This document shows, piece after piece, positions 1 to 6,343 of a stretch of 35,624 nt of DNA; positions within the stretch are counted from its first letter, which is position 1; each line of letters starts with the position of its first letter. Location of the stretch: the IMG/VR virus record IMGVR_UViG_3300025108_000180, positions 1 to 35,624 of that record; one strand, given 5' to 3'. Position numbers and translations under genes: made by a program. The notes under the pieces were generated by a model that saw nothing but the letters and a program-made list of their open reading frames with translations, made no database searches and was not told the origin of the DNA. The stretch comes from a virus.

Positions 1-2
1 TA

Positions 3-146
3 ATATCTCCCGGAGAAGAAGCAACCAAAGCAGGTCTAAACGAGGGTGATTTAATTTACTACGATAGACACGCTGGTCACACAATAGAAATAGAAGGTGA
101 TCCGTATCAAGTTATAAAAATGCAAGACATAGTTGTAGTTTTATGA
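3..146 (+). CDS. GroES-type co-chaperonin, C-terminal part only (cut by left edge)
   Basis: The 47 visible codons end at the TGA at 144-146; the start lies left of the window. The visible part has the typical end of Cpn10/GroES: SPGEEATKAGLNEGDLIYY, then a turn, IEIEGDPY, and a final K-x-x-DIVVVL strand, which matches the GxKVGDKVLF ... EYLVMREDDILAII pattern of bacterial GroES. GroES caps the GroEL chamber in the cytoplasm. Phage versions such as T4 gp31 replace host GroES so that the large capsid protein folds, and a capsid gene lies downstream here. The stop overlaps the next start (ATGA), so it is probably in the same operon. The mobile loop that binds GroEL is outside the window and cannot be judged. 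Seen: sequence pattern. Inferred: capsid-folding role. Confidence 0.85.
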   Translation: MSPGEEATKAGLNEGDLIYYDRHAGHTIEIEGDPYQVIKMQDIVVVL

Positions 147-583
147 GAATAGATGCTAGTGATGTTAAAAAATTAGGGTTATTAAAACACTACAGAATCA
201 TACGAAAATGGGCATGTAGAAATAATGACTTAAATGACGCTGATCTAGAGTTATTGATTTATTTAGATTGCTTAGACATGTTTACTAAACAAGACTTTAA
301 AACAGGTACGTTTTCATACAGTTGGAATAATAGAAGATGGAATAAGTTATTGAAAGAAGACTGGATCTCTGTTTGGCGAAAAAGAAATAGAACTACTCAA
401 AAGTATCATATATATAAAGTATCATTTAAAGGCAAGCAACTTATAAATAGAATTTATAGGATCATGCTAGGTCAAGATGATATACCTACGAGTAGTAGAA
501 ACAGAATAATGAAAGGAGATACTTATACAGATAAAGTATTAAGTGTATCTATAAAAAACGTCAACAATGATAAAACAAGATGA
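143..583 (+). CDS. Winged-helix (MarR-like) DNA-binding protein, putative
   Basis: A 146-residue protein overlapping the preceding stop by four bases. Residues about 15-45 look like a long first helix (HYRIIRKWACRNN) and a second helix (DADLELLIYLDCL). Residues 62-80 (WNNRRWNKLLKEDWISVW) could be the recognition helix, and 81-97 (RKRNRTTQKYHIYKVSF) a basic beta-wing, followed by a helix GKQLINRIYRIMLG. This order is that of MarR/winged-helix proteins that read a DNA groove and often act as dimeric regulators. The tail after about residue 115 is polar and probably disordered. The role is unknown: a regulator of the late operon is possible, but similar proteins sit among virion genes of marine phages and I cannot exclude a structural role. 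The family call rests on pattern only. Confidence 0.5.
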   Translation: MRIDASDVKKLGLLKHYRIIRKWACRNNDLNDADLELLIYLDCLDMFTKQDFKTGTFSYSWNNRRWNKLLKEDWISVWRKRNRTTQKYHIYKVSFKGKQLINRIYRIMLGQDDIPTSSRNRIMKGDTYTDKVLSVSIKNVNNDKTR

Positions 584-836
584 AAACTTATTGGGTCAAC
601 CGATATTACAAAATCCAGGAGTACCTGTACCTTCAAATGAAATGGGTAATGCTAAACCTGTATTTAATCCAAATCAAGCTGCAAACGCTCAGTATGTATT
701 TGGTACACCAGATCAAAGAGCTAAGAGTATGCCTCAAAGAGAAATAACACCTTTATATTTTGAAGATCAAAATGGGGATGGTGAAATTACTAGAGCCGAC
801 GTTATAAAAGCTAGAGTTGAAGGATATAAAAAATAA
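567..836 (+). CDS. Small protein with one EF-hand/dockerin-type calcium loop
   Basis: 89 residues; its start lies 17 bases inside the end of the previous gene, in another frame. Residues 1-55 are rich in Pro, Asn and Gln (PNQAANAQYVFGTPDQRA) and look unstructured. Residues 67-78 (DQNGDGEITRAD) fit a calcium-binding loop, with D67, N69, D71, a backbone ligand at E73 and D78 at position 12, followed by a short helix VIKARVEG. Asp rather than Glu at position 12 is more like dockerin repeats than calmodulin-type EF hands. Only one loop is present, whereas dockerins have two. A calcium-stabilised virion or surface contact would fit, but function is not known. The start at 567 is the only early ATG in frame that keeps the low-complexity N-terminus. 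Confidence 0.55.
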   Translation: MIKQDENLLGQPILQNPGVPVPSNEMGNAKPVFNPNQAANAQYVFGTPDQRAKSMPQREITPLYFEDQNGDGEITRADVIKARVEGYKK

Positions 837-852
837 ACTTAAAAATAAAGAT

Positions 853-1029
853 ATGGATAACATTAATAAAAAAGCATCAGGACAAAACGCTATATGGGAC
901 GGTCCATTAGATTTAGACGCGTTACCAAAAGGTTATGGATCTAGTTCAGGTTGCAAAGGAATGGAAATTTCAAAAGCACATTGTGGGTGTAGCTCTTTAA
1001 AAGGACCTATTACTCAACGAGTTAAATAG
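853..1029 (+). CDS. Small Cys/Gly-containing protein, unknown
   Basis: 58 residues starting MDNINKKASGQNAIWDG and ending at a TAG. I chose the ATG at 853, because it follows the previous stop by 16 bases behind an A-rich stretch; the in-frame ATG at 817 would overlap the previous gene and add only 12 Lys/Asn-rich residues. Residues about 28-48 carry KGYGSSSGCKGMEI and HCGCSS, with three cysteines and a histidine, possibly a small metal-binding knuckle. The KGYGS word recurs in the small protein at 1593-1757. No known family recognised. It belongs to the run of tiny genes that precede the holin. Confidence 0.5.
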   Translation: MDNINKKASGQNAIWDGPLDLDALPKGYGSSSGCKGMEISKAHCGCSSLKGPITQRVK

Positions 1030-1036
1030 TATATTT

Positions 1037-1183
1037 ATGCTAGCCCAGGATATAAAATTATACGCAATAAATCTCGCTACAATGGCAGTAACTATGACTA
1101 GTATAGAAATATATTTAAAAATATTATTATTATTAGTGACAATAGGTTACACGCTATCTAAGTGGGTAAAATTAAAATCGTAG
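1037..1183 (+). CDS. Single-span membrane peptide, possible holin
   Basis: A 48-residue gene fits exactly between neighbours (7 bases after one stop, 3 before the next start). It begins MLAQDIKLYAINLATMAVTM, has a hydrophobic segment of about 15-20 residues around YLKILLLLVTIGYTL, and ends with a short basic tail SKWVKLKS. A small one- or two-helix membrane protein with a charged tail, in a late phage operon that also carries a 3TM-type holin and a cell-wall peptidase, is a reasonable holin or antiholin candidate. The first amphipathic segment (residues 5-20) could be a second, shorter membrane helix. No family assignment is possible from sequence alone; the case is topology and context. Confidence 0.55.
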   Translation: MLAQDIKLYAINLATMAVTMTSIEIYLKILLLLVTIGYTLSKWVKLKS

Positions 1184-1186
1184 GAT

Positions 1187-1576
1187 ATGGCATTTACACA
1201 ACCATCAAGCCCTTTTTTAAAGAAGAAGAAAAAAAGCGCTGCTAGAACAGAAAGAAAAGAGTTTCGTGAAGAAAGGCGTGCTAATAGAAAAGCTGAAAAA
1301 GGAAAAGCACCTTCTAGAAAGAAATCTAAAGGATATTACAACAAAGCAAACAAGACTGGTACAGGAGCAGCTGCGGGTGGCGGTATGTCTGAAAAGGGGG
1401 TTAAAAAATACAAAAGAGATAATCCTGGTAGTAAATTGCAAACAGCTGTAACAACACCTCCATCTAAATTAAAGAAAGGAAGTAAAGCTGCTAAAAGAAG
1501 AAAATCATTCTGTGCTAGATCAAAAGGCTGGACTTCTGAAAGAGGAAGAGCTGCTAGAAGAAGATGGAATTGTTAA
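1187..1576 (+). CDS. Lys/Arg-rich basic protein with SPFLKK motif
   Basis: 129 residues, extremely basic. The N-terminal half (residues 12-60) is Lys/Arg/Glu-rich and probably helical or disordered; a glycine run (GAAAGGGM) links to a conserved-looking C-terminal module, MSEKGVKKYKRDNPGSKLQT with TTPPSKLKKGSKAAKRRKSF and CARSKGW following, ending in RRRWNC. I recall this C-terminal module from small proteins of marine phages and large algal viruses, where it has no known function. Residues 8-13 carry S-P-F-L-K-K, part of the motif shared by small basic proteins at both ends of the late operon. A DNA-condensing or internal virion role is an inference from charge only. Start is three bases after the previous stop. 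Confidence 0.7.
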   Translation: MAFTQPSSPFLKKKKKSAARTERKEFREERRANRKAEKGKAPSRKKSKGYYNKANKTGTGAAAGGGMSEKGVKKYKRDNPGSKLQTAVTTPPSKLKKGSKAAKRRKSFCARSKGWTSERGRAARRRWNC

Positions 1577-1592
1577 TAATAAATATATAAAA

Positions 1593-1757
1593 ATGAAAAA
1601 TTACAACAAGCAAGAAAAGAAAAACTTAATTAAAGACAATCCTATTGCAGAAAAAGGATCCGCTATTAAAAACCTTAACAAAGGATATGGGTCTCAATTA
1701 GGTAAATCTCCATTAGCTATGAAAGGTTCTTGGATGTCTAAGCACTGTAAAAAGTAA
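1593..1757 (+). CDS. Small basic protein with SPLAMK motif
   Basis: 54 residues. The ATG at 1593 follows the previous stop (1576) behind an A/T-rich run and gives MKNYNKQEKKNLIKDNPIAE. A longer in-frame version from 1512 would lie inside the preceding gene and add an implausible Leu/Glu-rich stretch, so I rejected it. The end is KGYGSQLGKSPLAMKGSWMS followed by KHCKK. It shares KGYGS with the gene at 853-1029 and S-P-L-x-x-K (residues 39-44) with other small basic proteins here. Unknown function; possibly a minor virion protein. Confidence 0.6.
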   Translation: MKNYNKQEKKNLIKDNPIAEKGSAIKNLNKGYGSQLGKSPLAMKGSWMSKHCKK

Positions 1758-1761
1758 GTTA

Positions 1762-2070
1762 ATGGCTTTTAAATTACAAAATCCTCCATACGCTATAGAT
1801 AACACACCTATTTATAGCGTAAATATGGAAGACGGAGTTTTAGGAAAAGCTAATAATAATGGTACTATTATTGTAAACGACAATTTATCCCCGACTAAAT
1901 TAAACAGTGTTATAAAACACGAAATGGTGCATATATGCCAAATGAAGCGTGGCGATTTAGATTACGACGATAATAATGTGTATTGGAAAGGTAAAAAATA
2001 TTCAAGAGCTCAAATGAAAGAAGGAGCTAAAAACTTACCTTGGGAAGCTGAGGCATATAAAAATTCATAA
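1762..2070 (+). CDS. Minimal zinc metallopeptidase-like protein (HEMVH)
   Basis: 102 residues with a clear zincin signature: IKHEMVHICQ puts H53 and H57 as zinc ligands and E54 as the catalytic base on one helix. A third ligand is probably a glutamate in NLPWEAEAY (E94 or E96), as in the gluzincin arrangement. Residues 30-48 (GTIIVNDNLSPTKLNSV) form the usual beta-edge and helix start before the motif. No signal peptide is visible. Such one-domain zincins occur in many marine phages, with unknown substrates; prohead protein processing or cleavage of a host protein are both possible. It starts four bases after the preceding stop, within the cluster of small late genes. The motif is certain; activity and substrate are not. 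Confidence 0.75.
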   Translation: MAFKLQNPPYAIDNTPIYSVNMEDGVLGKANNNGTIIVNDNLSPTKLNSVIKHEMVHICQMKRGDLDYDDNNVYWKGKKYSRAQMKEGAKNLPWEAEAYKNS

Positions 2071-2082
2071 ACAAACTAAAAA

Positions 2083-2574
2083 ATGGCAAAATTAAAAAAC
2101 GAATCAAAACCACCTTTTTACAAGACAGGGCCTATATACCTAACTAGTGATGATCCCACTGGACCTAGTAATCCTAAAGCAACTAAATCTAGTAAAAAAC
2201 CTAGCTTACCAGGCTACCAGCCTCTTGGTGATGCCGATAAAATGAAAGGTAATAGTGTTGAAGCAGAAGCGTTTAATACCATTAACGCTAAGGCTCAAAA
2301 AAAGATAAAAGCAGAGCATAAGCAACGTGATTTAGATACTAGATCTGTAAAAATAGGAGATAAGTTCGGAGTAGGCCATAAGGTTGTTGCTATAAATCCA
2401 GAAACAGGTGCTGTTCTTAGTAGAAAAGGAAATAGATCTACGGTTTATAAAACCTCTAGAAGAGACGCACAAAGATACTCACGATCGATAGGTAGAGGAT
2501 ATACAGCTCCAATTAACCCACAAAAAATAAAATACGACTACGATAGCGCTGGTAATATTTTTGAAAGAAAGTAA
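2083..2574 (+). CDS. Unknown basic protein, possible minor virion protein
   Basis: 163 residues, basic, with a Pro/Lys/Ser-rich first half (residues 1-50, including KPPFYKTGPIYL) that is likely disordered, a charged helical middle (about 55-85), and a more ordered C-terminal part, VKIGDKFGVGHKVVAINPET with GAVLSRKGNRSTVYKTS. That part looks like a small beta-barrel core followed by an Arg/Tyr-rich tail. KPPFYK near the N-terminus resembles the SPFxxK motif of neighbouring small proteins with Ser replaced. No family recognised. Its stop overlaps the holin start by one base (TAATG), so the two are probably translationally coupled. Confidence 0.6.
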   Translation: MAKLKNESKPPFYKTGPIYLTSDDPTGPSNPKATKSSKKPSLPGYQPLGDADKMKGNSVEAEAFNTINAKAQKKIKAEHKQRDLDTRSVKIGDKFGVGHKVVAINPETGAVLSRKGNRSTVYKTSRRDAQRYSRSIGRGYTAPINPQKIKYDYDSAGNIFERK

Positions 2575-2981
2575 TGAAGAAAATATTAGAATTTTTCAGT
2601 ACTAAGGTCTTTAAGCAAGTTGGCGATGTGGTTGACAACCTATTTACCAGCGAAGAAGAAAGATTGAATGCTAGGAATGAAATATTCAAAGTACTACAAG
2701 ATGCTCAACTAGAGCTGCAGAAAATGCAGACTGAGATTATTGTAGCAGAAGCTAAAGGTAATTGGCTGCAAAGAAGCTGGAGACCTATACTAATGCTTTC
2801 GTTTGGTTTTATAATAATATATACAAAATTCATATCACAGTTATCTGTACATTTAGTAACACCTACATTAGAGCCTCAATTCTGGCAATTGCTAGAAATA
2901 GGTATTGGAGGTTATGTAATAGGTAGAAGTGGTGAAAAAATTGTGGACAAATTAGGGCCACTATTCAATAAAAATAAATAA
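2574..2981 (+). CDS. 3TM-type holin (GTA holin family-like)
   Basis: 135 residues. Residues 25-60 are a charged coiled-coil (SEEERLNARNEIFKVLQDAQ onward), then comes the signature WLQRSWRPILMLSFGF, a membrane helix at about 71-92, and a second hydrophobic stretch at about 104-119 with GGYVIGRSGEKIVDKL. This is the layout of the gene-transfer-agent holin family (Holin_3TM), with the W-x-x-R-x-W-R-P motif before the first helix and G-x-Y-x-x-G-R-S-x-E-K after the last. Holins form timed lesions in the inner membrane that let the endolysin out. The M15 peptidase at 33070-33429 is the likely partner, though about 30 kb away. Start overlaps the previous stop (TAATG). Confidence 0.8.
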   Translation: MKKILEFFSTKVFKQVGDVVDNLFTSEEERLNARNEIFKVLQDAQLELQKMQTEIIVAEAKGNWLQRSWRPILMLSFGFIIIYTKFISQLSVHLVTPTLEPQFWQLLEIGIGGYVIGRSGEKIVDKLGPLFNKNK

Positions 2982-2991
2982 AAAATAAAAA

Positions 2992-3237
2992 ATGGGACAA
3001 TACGCAAATCAACCAGATTTCGCCACCTCAGCAGAAACTGTAATAGTTGGTACAACAAATGTAGAGAGCAGTGCGCTTTATATTGGAACAGGTGGTGACA
3101 TAGAAGTAGTTCTTGTAGGTAGCTCATCTTCAGTGGTGTTTAAAAACATACCTAATGGATCTTTTTTACCTGTTATAGTAAGCTCTATCATATCAGGAGC
3201 TAACACTACTGTATCGGATATTATAGCTGTAAAATAA
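2992..3237 (+). CDS. Small beta-rich virion protein, putative
   Basis: 81 residues, hydrophobic/beta-rich, with almost no charged side chains in the core: [36 protein letters not shown] and a [10 protein letters not shown] end. The pattern ([11 protein letters not shown]-x-P-x-G-S-F-L-P-V, then a terminal D-I-I-A) matches small proteins I recall from many marine phages next to tail or decoration genes, whose role is unproven. It lies 10 bases after the holin and immediately before the repeat-containing surface protein. A small trimerising or decoration protein is the best guess. Confidence 0.65.
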   Translation: MGQYANQPDFATSAETVIVGTTNVESSALYIGTGGDIEVVLVGSSSSVVFKNIPNGSFLPVIVSSIISGANTTVSDIIAVK

Positions 3238-3238
3238 T

Positions 3239-4228
3239 ATGGGGCTTAGTCTAGGTATAGGTATAGGCGTTAGCGCATCTAATGCTGCTACAGCGGCTAA
3301 TAGGATTGCTGGTAAATCAGCTAGCTATTATTATACAAGTAGTAATGGTAATACTGGTATTGGTGAAAGCAATCTGGAACTTAATAACGAAGGTTTACCT
3401 ATTTTAAATAATAGCAATATTAGACAGGCTATTTTAGATTACGAAAATGGACTACTTGAAGATGTAGAGCTATGGGACGTGAGTAATGTAACTAATATGT
3501 ATAGGTTGTTTTTTCAAACTAATTTTAATTCAGATATTAGTAATTGGGATGTAAGTAATGTTACTGATATGGGGGAAATGTTCTATAGGGCAGTGTATTT
3601 TAATCAAGATATAAGTTCTTGGGATGTTAGTAGTGTGATTATTATGAATTCTATGTTTAGAACAGCTTATTCTTTTAATCAAGATATAAGTAGTTGGGAT
3701 GTGAGTAATGTAACTAGTATGTATCAGATGTTTAAAACAGCACGAGCTTTTAATCAAGATATTAGTTCTTGGGATGTTAGTAGCGTGACTAATATGGGTG
3801 ATATGTTTATGTCTGCGAACACTTTCAATCAAGATATTGGTTCTTGGGATGTGAGTAGTGTGATTTATATGTATGAGATGTTTGCTTATGCCAGTAATTT
3901 CAATCAAGATATTAATTCTTGGAATTTGAGTAATGTGACTACGACGAGAGGTATGTTTAACGGAGCTTTTTCTTTTAATCAAGATATTAGTTCTTGGGAT
4001 GTAAGTAATGTTACAGATACGGAAAATATGTTTTCATACGCAACATCTTTTAATCAAGATATTAGTTCTTGGGATGTTAGTAGTGTAACTCGTATGAATG
4101 AAATGTTTTTATACGCAACTTCTTTTAATCAAGATTTAAGTTCTTGGGATGTGAGTAATGTGACTACTAGATTTATTGATTTTAGTTCTAATGCAACTTC
4201 TTGGACTTTGCCTAAACCAAATTTTTGA
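3239..4228 (+). CDS. BspA-like repeat protein (DUF285-type), possible host-recognition or surface protein
   Basis: 329 residues. After a Gly/Ala/Ser-rich N-terminus ([20 protein letters not shown]) and a linker with [13 protein letters not shown]79 opens nine 24-25-residue repeats of the form W-D-V-S-N/S-V-x-x-M-x-x-M-F-x-x-A-x-x-F-N-Q-D-I-S-S, with a degenerate tenth ending the protein. This is the DUF285/BspA-type leucine-rich-like repeat, known from surface proteins of Bacteroidota and other bacteria, protists and some giant viruses, where it mediates binding. There is no classical signal peptide or anchor, so the phage probably displays it, for instance as a tail adhesin, rather than exporting it. 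The start is at the second base after the preceding stop. The DNA repeats are near-identical, so copy number may vary. Alternative: a moron altering the host surface. Confidence 0.8.
   Translation: MGLSLGIGIGVSASNAATAANRIAGKSASYYYTSSNGNTGIGESNLELNNEGLPILNNSNIRQAILDYENGLLEDVELWDVSNVTNMYRLFFQTNFNSDISNWDVSNVTDMGEMFYRAVYFNQDISSWDVSSVIIMNSMFRTAYSFNQDISSWDVSNVTSMYQMFKTARAFNQDISSWDVSSVTNMGDMFMSANTFNQDIGSWDVSSVIYMYEMFAYASNFNQDINSWNLSNVTTTRGMFNGAFSFNQDISSWDVSNVTDTENMFSYATSFNQDISSWDVSSVTRMNEMFLYATSFNQDLSSWDVSNVTTRFIDFSSNATSWTLPKPNF
3473..4144 (+). repeat. Tandem 75-bp repeats encoding BspA-type units
   Basis: Nine consecutive units (first 72 bp, the rest 75 bp) each begin at the TGG of the W-D-V-S motif. 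Stretches such as caagatattagttcttggga recur almost unchanged from unit to unit. A tenth degenerate unit continues to the stop codon. Confidence 0.9.
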
Positions 4229-4255
4229 TATTAAAAATAAATAATATATTCAAAG

Positions 4256-4393
4256 ATGAATAGAATAAAAAACATATTAATTAATCTTGTGTGTAGGTTT
4301 TTAAAATTAATATTTTCAATTAATAAAAAAACAATAAAAGAACAAAGTTATTATAGTGGCTCTGGTATAGGATTAAATAATTTGAATCAATGA
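4256..4393 (+). CDS. 45-residue hypothetical peptide
   Basis: A short open frame from ATG 4256 to TGA 4391-4393, overlapping the start of the next gene (ATGA), which favours a real coupled gene. The first half is hydrophobic and basic (MNRIKNILINLVCRFLKLIF), possibly a membrane-associated helix; the second half is polar, ending YYSGSGIGLNNLNQ. It fills the only sizeable gap between the repeat protein and the glycosyltransferase-like gene. No family recognised, and coding status is uncertain. Confidence 0.4.
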   Translation: MNRIKNILINLVCRFLKLIFSINKKTIKEQSYYSGSGIGLNNLNQ

Positions 4394-5178
4394 ACAAAGT
4401 AGTTTATAGTCAATGGTCAAAGCCAATGAATGATAAATTTGTTGGATTTAACTCTAAGCAATCATTTGCAAATTGCGCTGAGTTATCTGTTTTAAATAGC
4501 AAAAAATGGTTTGATAAAGTAGAACTTGTTACAGATAAAGAAGGTTATAAATTTTTAATTGAAGAGTTAAATTTGCCATTTACAGACGTTAAGGTTGAGC
4601 TTGATTGTTTAAATAACATACCAAAAGAGAATTGGTCAATAGGAAAGTTATACGCTTGTAAAATTCAAGATGAACCTTTTATGCACCAGGATTTTGATGT
4701 TATTTGGTTTAAAAAACCACCAATTAAATTATTAAATGCCCCAGCTTGTTTTCAGAGTATAGAATCAGATGGAAATTTCAATGGATTTTATAGACCATTA
4801 ATGGATGATGCAAAAATAAATAATTATAAATTAAATAAATATTGTGATTTAGATAAATTAAGGGCGTATAACTGTGGTATAATATGTTTTAATGATTTAT
4901 CTATATTAGATAAATGGTACAATTTAGCGATAGATTACATCAAAAAAAATAAATGCCACGGACATTTAAAACCTATATTTTTTGAACAATTTTTAATATA
5001 TAATTTATGTAAATATTATAATTTTAAAGTTGAAACTATTTCATCGCAAGATTGGATTAGTGATGAAGATGCTGCGAAATATGGTTATACACATTTAATA
5101 TCTACATCAAAAAGAGAAGAACATATTGAAAAGCTAGTAGAAAATAAATTAAAAAAACACAAACTTTATTTTGCATAA
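4390..5178 (+). CDS. Glycosyltransferase-like protein (accessory gene)
   Basis: 262 residues. The N-terminus SQWSKPMN with AELSVLNSKKWFDKVELVTD matches the start of a nucleotide-sugar-binding Rossmann-like fold, and MHQDFDVIWFKKPP (D101-F-D103) has the position and form of the DxD motif that holds the metal and sugar nucleotide in GT-A enzymes. The later YNCGIICFNDLSILDKWYNL resembles the acceptor-side region of small glycosyltransferase-like families of Bacteroidota. It could modify the phage's own surface protein (the adjacent BspA-like protein), or host surface glycans to block rival phages. It is AT-rich even for this window and stands in an accessory patch between virion clusters, so horizontal gain is likely. 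No substrate can be named. Confidence 0.55.
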   Translation: MNKVVYSQWSKPMNDKFVGFNSKQSFANCAELSVLNSKKWFDKVELVTDKEGYKFLIEELNLPFTDVKVELDCLNNIPKENWSIGKLYACKIQDEPFMHQDFDVIWFKKPPIKLLNAPACFQSIESDGNFNGFYRPLMDDAKINNYKLNKYCDLDKLRAYNCGIICFNDLSILDKWYNLAIDYIKKNKCHGHLKPIFFEQFLIYNLCKYYNFKVETISSQDWISDEDAAKYGYTHLISTSKREEHIEKLVENKLKKHKLYFA

Positions 5179-5207
5179 TATAAATAAAAAAAATAAAATG
5201 TAAAATA

Positions 5208-5221
5208 ACCTAAGCGTAGGT
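5208..5221 (+). other. Small hairpin in 74-bp intergenic gap
   Basis: ACCTA-AGCG-TAGGT forms a perfect 5-bp stem with a tetraloop in the gap 5179-5252. The remainder of the gap is a run of A/T. It might be an attenuator, processing site or weak terminator before the packaging block; no T-run follows, so I call it only a hairpin. Confidence 0.3.
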
Positions 5222-5252
5222 GATTATATAGGTATAAATTAAATTAAATAAA

Positions 5253-5510
5253 ATGGGAAAATTAACAAACGAACAATTAAAGTCTATTAAAGACGCAACA
5301 GGAAAAATGAATTCTATACTTACAGAGGTAGGATTTTTAGAGGCAAGAAAAGCAGAATACCTAGCAGCACATTTTGAAGCTGCAAAAGAATTAGACGGTA
5401 TCAAAGCTTCAATCAGAAAAGAATATGGTGACATTACTGTAAACTTGGTTGATGGTACTTATGAACAGGCTAAGCAAGTAGAAACAAAAACTCTTGAAAT
5501 AGCAGAATAA
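5253..5510 (+). CDS. Small coiled-coil phage protein, unknown
   Basis: 85 residues, charged and mostly helical: LTNEQLKSIKDATGKMNSIL, then EARKAEYLAAHFEAAKELDG with a coiled-coil spacing, and a C-terminal turn KEYGDITVNLVDGTY. The helix-helix-K-x-Y-G-x-x-x-x-N-L-x-D-G-T-Y arrangement recurs in small proteins near terminase genes of marine phages; no function has been established that I know of. It follows an A/T-rich leader and overlaps the next gene by one base (TAATG). Confidence 0.7.
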   Translation: MGKLTNEQLKSIKDATGKMNSILTEVGFLEARKAEYLAAHFEAAKELDGIKASIRKEYGDITVNLVDGTYEQAKQVETKTLEIAE

Positions 5511-5737
5511 TGAGCTCTGTTGTAAGAAAAATAAGTATAGGTTCTGACTATAAGAATGACGCTATGCACTATTCAGTAGGGCAAGGCGTTTATGGTGGGC
5601 ATACTATAGATTGCATATTACACGATACGCAATCTAATTCTTACAGTATTTACATAAAGAAAGGAAATGAGGTGATGCCATGGAAGAAGTTTAACTCTAA
5701 CATGGCAATATCCGTTGAGTATGATTTAGAATATTAA
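5510..5737 (+). CDS. Small conserved-type phage protein, unknown
   Basis: 75 residues starting at the ATG inside TAATG. It has alternating beta-strand patterns, KISIGSDYKNDAMHYSVGQG, then YSIYIKKGNEVMPWKKFN and a final SVEYDLEY. The combination of G-x-D-Y-K-N-A-M-H-Y and W-K-x-F-N-x-x-M-x-I-S-V-E-Y is one I associate with the pre-terminase region of Bacteroidota and marine phages. No catalytic motif or membrane segment is visible. Confidence 0.65.
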   Translation: MSSVVRKISIGSDYKNDAMHYSVGQGVYGGHTIDCILHDTQSNSYSIYIKKGNEVMPWKKFNSNMAISVEYDLEY

Positions 5738-6343
5738 ATGAGAAGTCTATACGATTTTATTGTCAAGCCTATTGGCGATAGATACGATAACAAAATAAAG
5801 CTAGGCAACGTTACATTAATACTAAATACTAAAATTGAAGACTTTAAGTCTGTAAACAATTTAGCTATAGTAGTTGAAACGCCAAAAGCTTTTAAAACAA
5901 GTATAAAAAAAGGAGACATCATAATAATACATCATAATGTATTTAGAGTTTTTTATGATATCCGAGGTAATAAGAAGAGAAGTAGATCTCATTTTAAAGA
6001 TGACTTACACTTTTGTTCAGCAGATCAAATATATTTGTATAAAAATACAGGGGATTGGAAATCATTTGGAGACAGATGTTTTGTAATGCCTTTAAAAAAC
6101 AAGGACACTTTAAGATCACAAAAAGAACAAGAACTTATTGGTATATTAAAAATAGGTAATAGTTCTTTAAAAGCGCTTAATATCAATCCAGGAGACACGG
6201 TAGGGTTTACGCCTGGTCGTGAATGGGATTTTATAATAGATGATCAAAGAGTTTATTGTATGAAATCTAATGATATTGTAATTAAGTATGAACACAAAAG
6301 ATACCAAGAAGAGTATAATCCTAGCTGGGCAAAAAGCAGTTAA
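5738..6343 (+). CDS. Protein with two GroES-like domains, putative
   Basis: 201 residues directly abutting the previous stop. Two stretches each look like the end of a Cpn10 fold: residues 55-102 (SIKKGDIIIIHHNVFRVFYD, later DQIYLYK) and residues 147-185 (LNINPGDTVGFTPGREWDFI, then DDQRVYCMKSNDIVIKY). The second lines up with the GroES fragment at the left edge: GLNEGDLIYY versus NINPGDTVGF, IEIEGDPYQV versus FIIDDQRVYC, IKMQDIVVVL versus MKSNDIVIKY. A double-barrel GroES-like protein may act as a co-chaperonin cap subunit or a chaperone for a virion protein, but the fold could also be reused as a structural part. The C-terminal tail YNPSWAKSS is probably flexible. The fold call is by eye. 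Confidence 0.5.
   Translation: MRSLYDFIVKPIGDRYDNKIKLGNVTLILNTKIEDFKSVNNLAIVVETPKAFKTSIKKGDIIIIHHNVFRVFYDIRGNKKRSRSHFKDDLHFCSADQIYLYKNTGDWKSFGDRCFVMPLKNKDTLRSQKEQELIGILKIGNSSLKALNINPGDTVGFTPGREWDFIIDDQRVYCMKSNDIVIKYEHKRYQEEYNPSWAKSS

Noticed and set aside
817-852. Longer N-terminus for the gene at 853
   Set aside because: Would overlap the previous gene by 20 bases and add only a Lys/Asn-rich stretch; the ATG at 853 has better spacing.
3530-3982. 150-codon open frame antisense to the BspA repeats
   Set aside because: It repeats with the same 75-bp period (IPRTNILI...) simply because the sense strand is repetitive.
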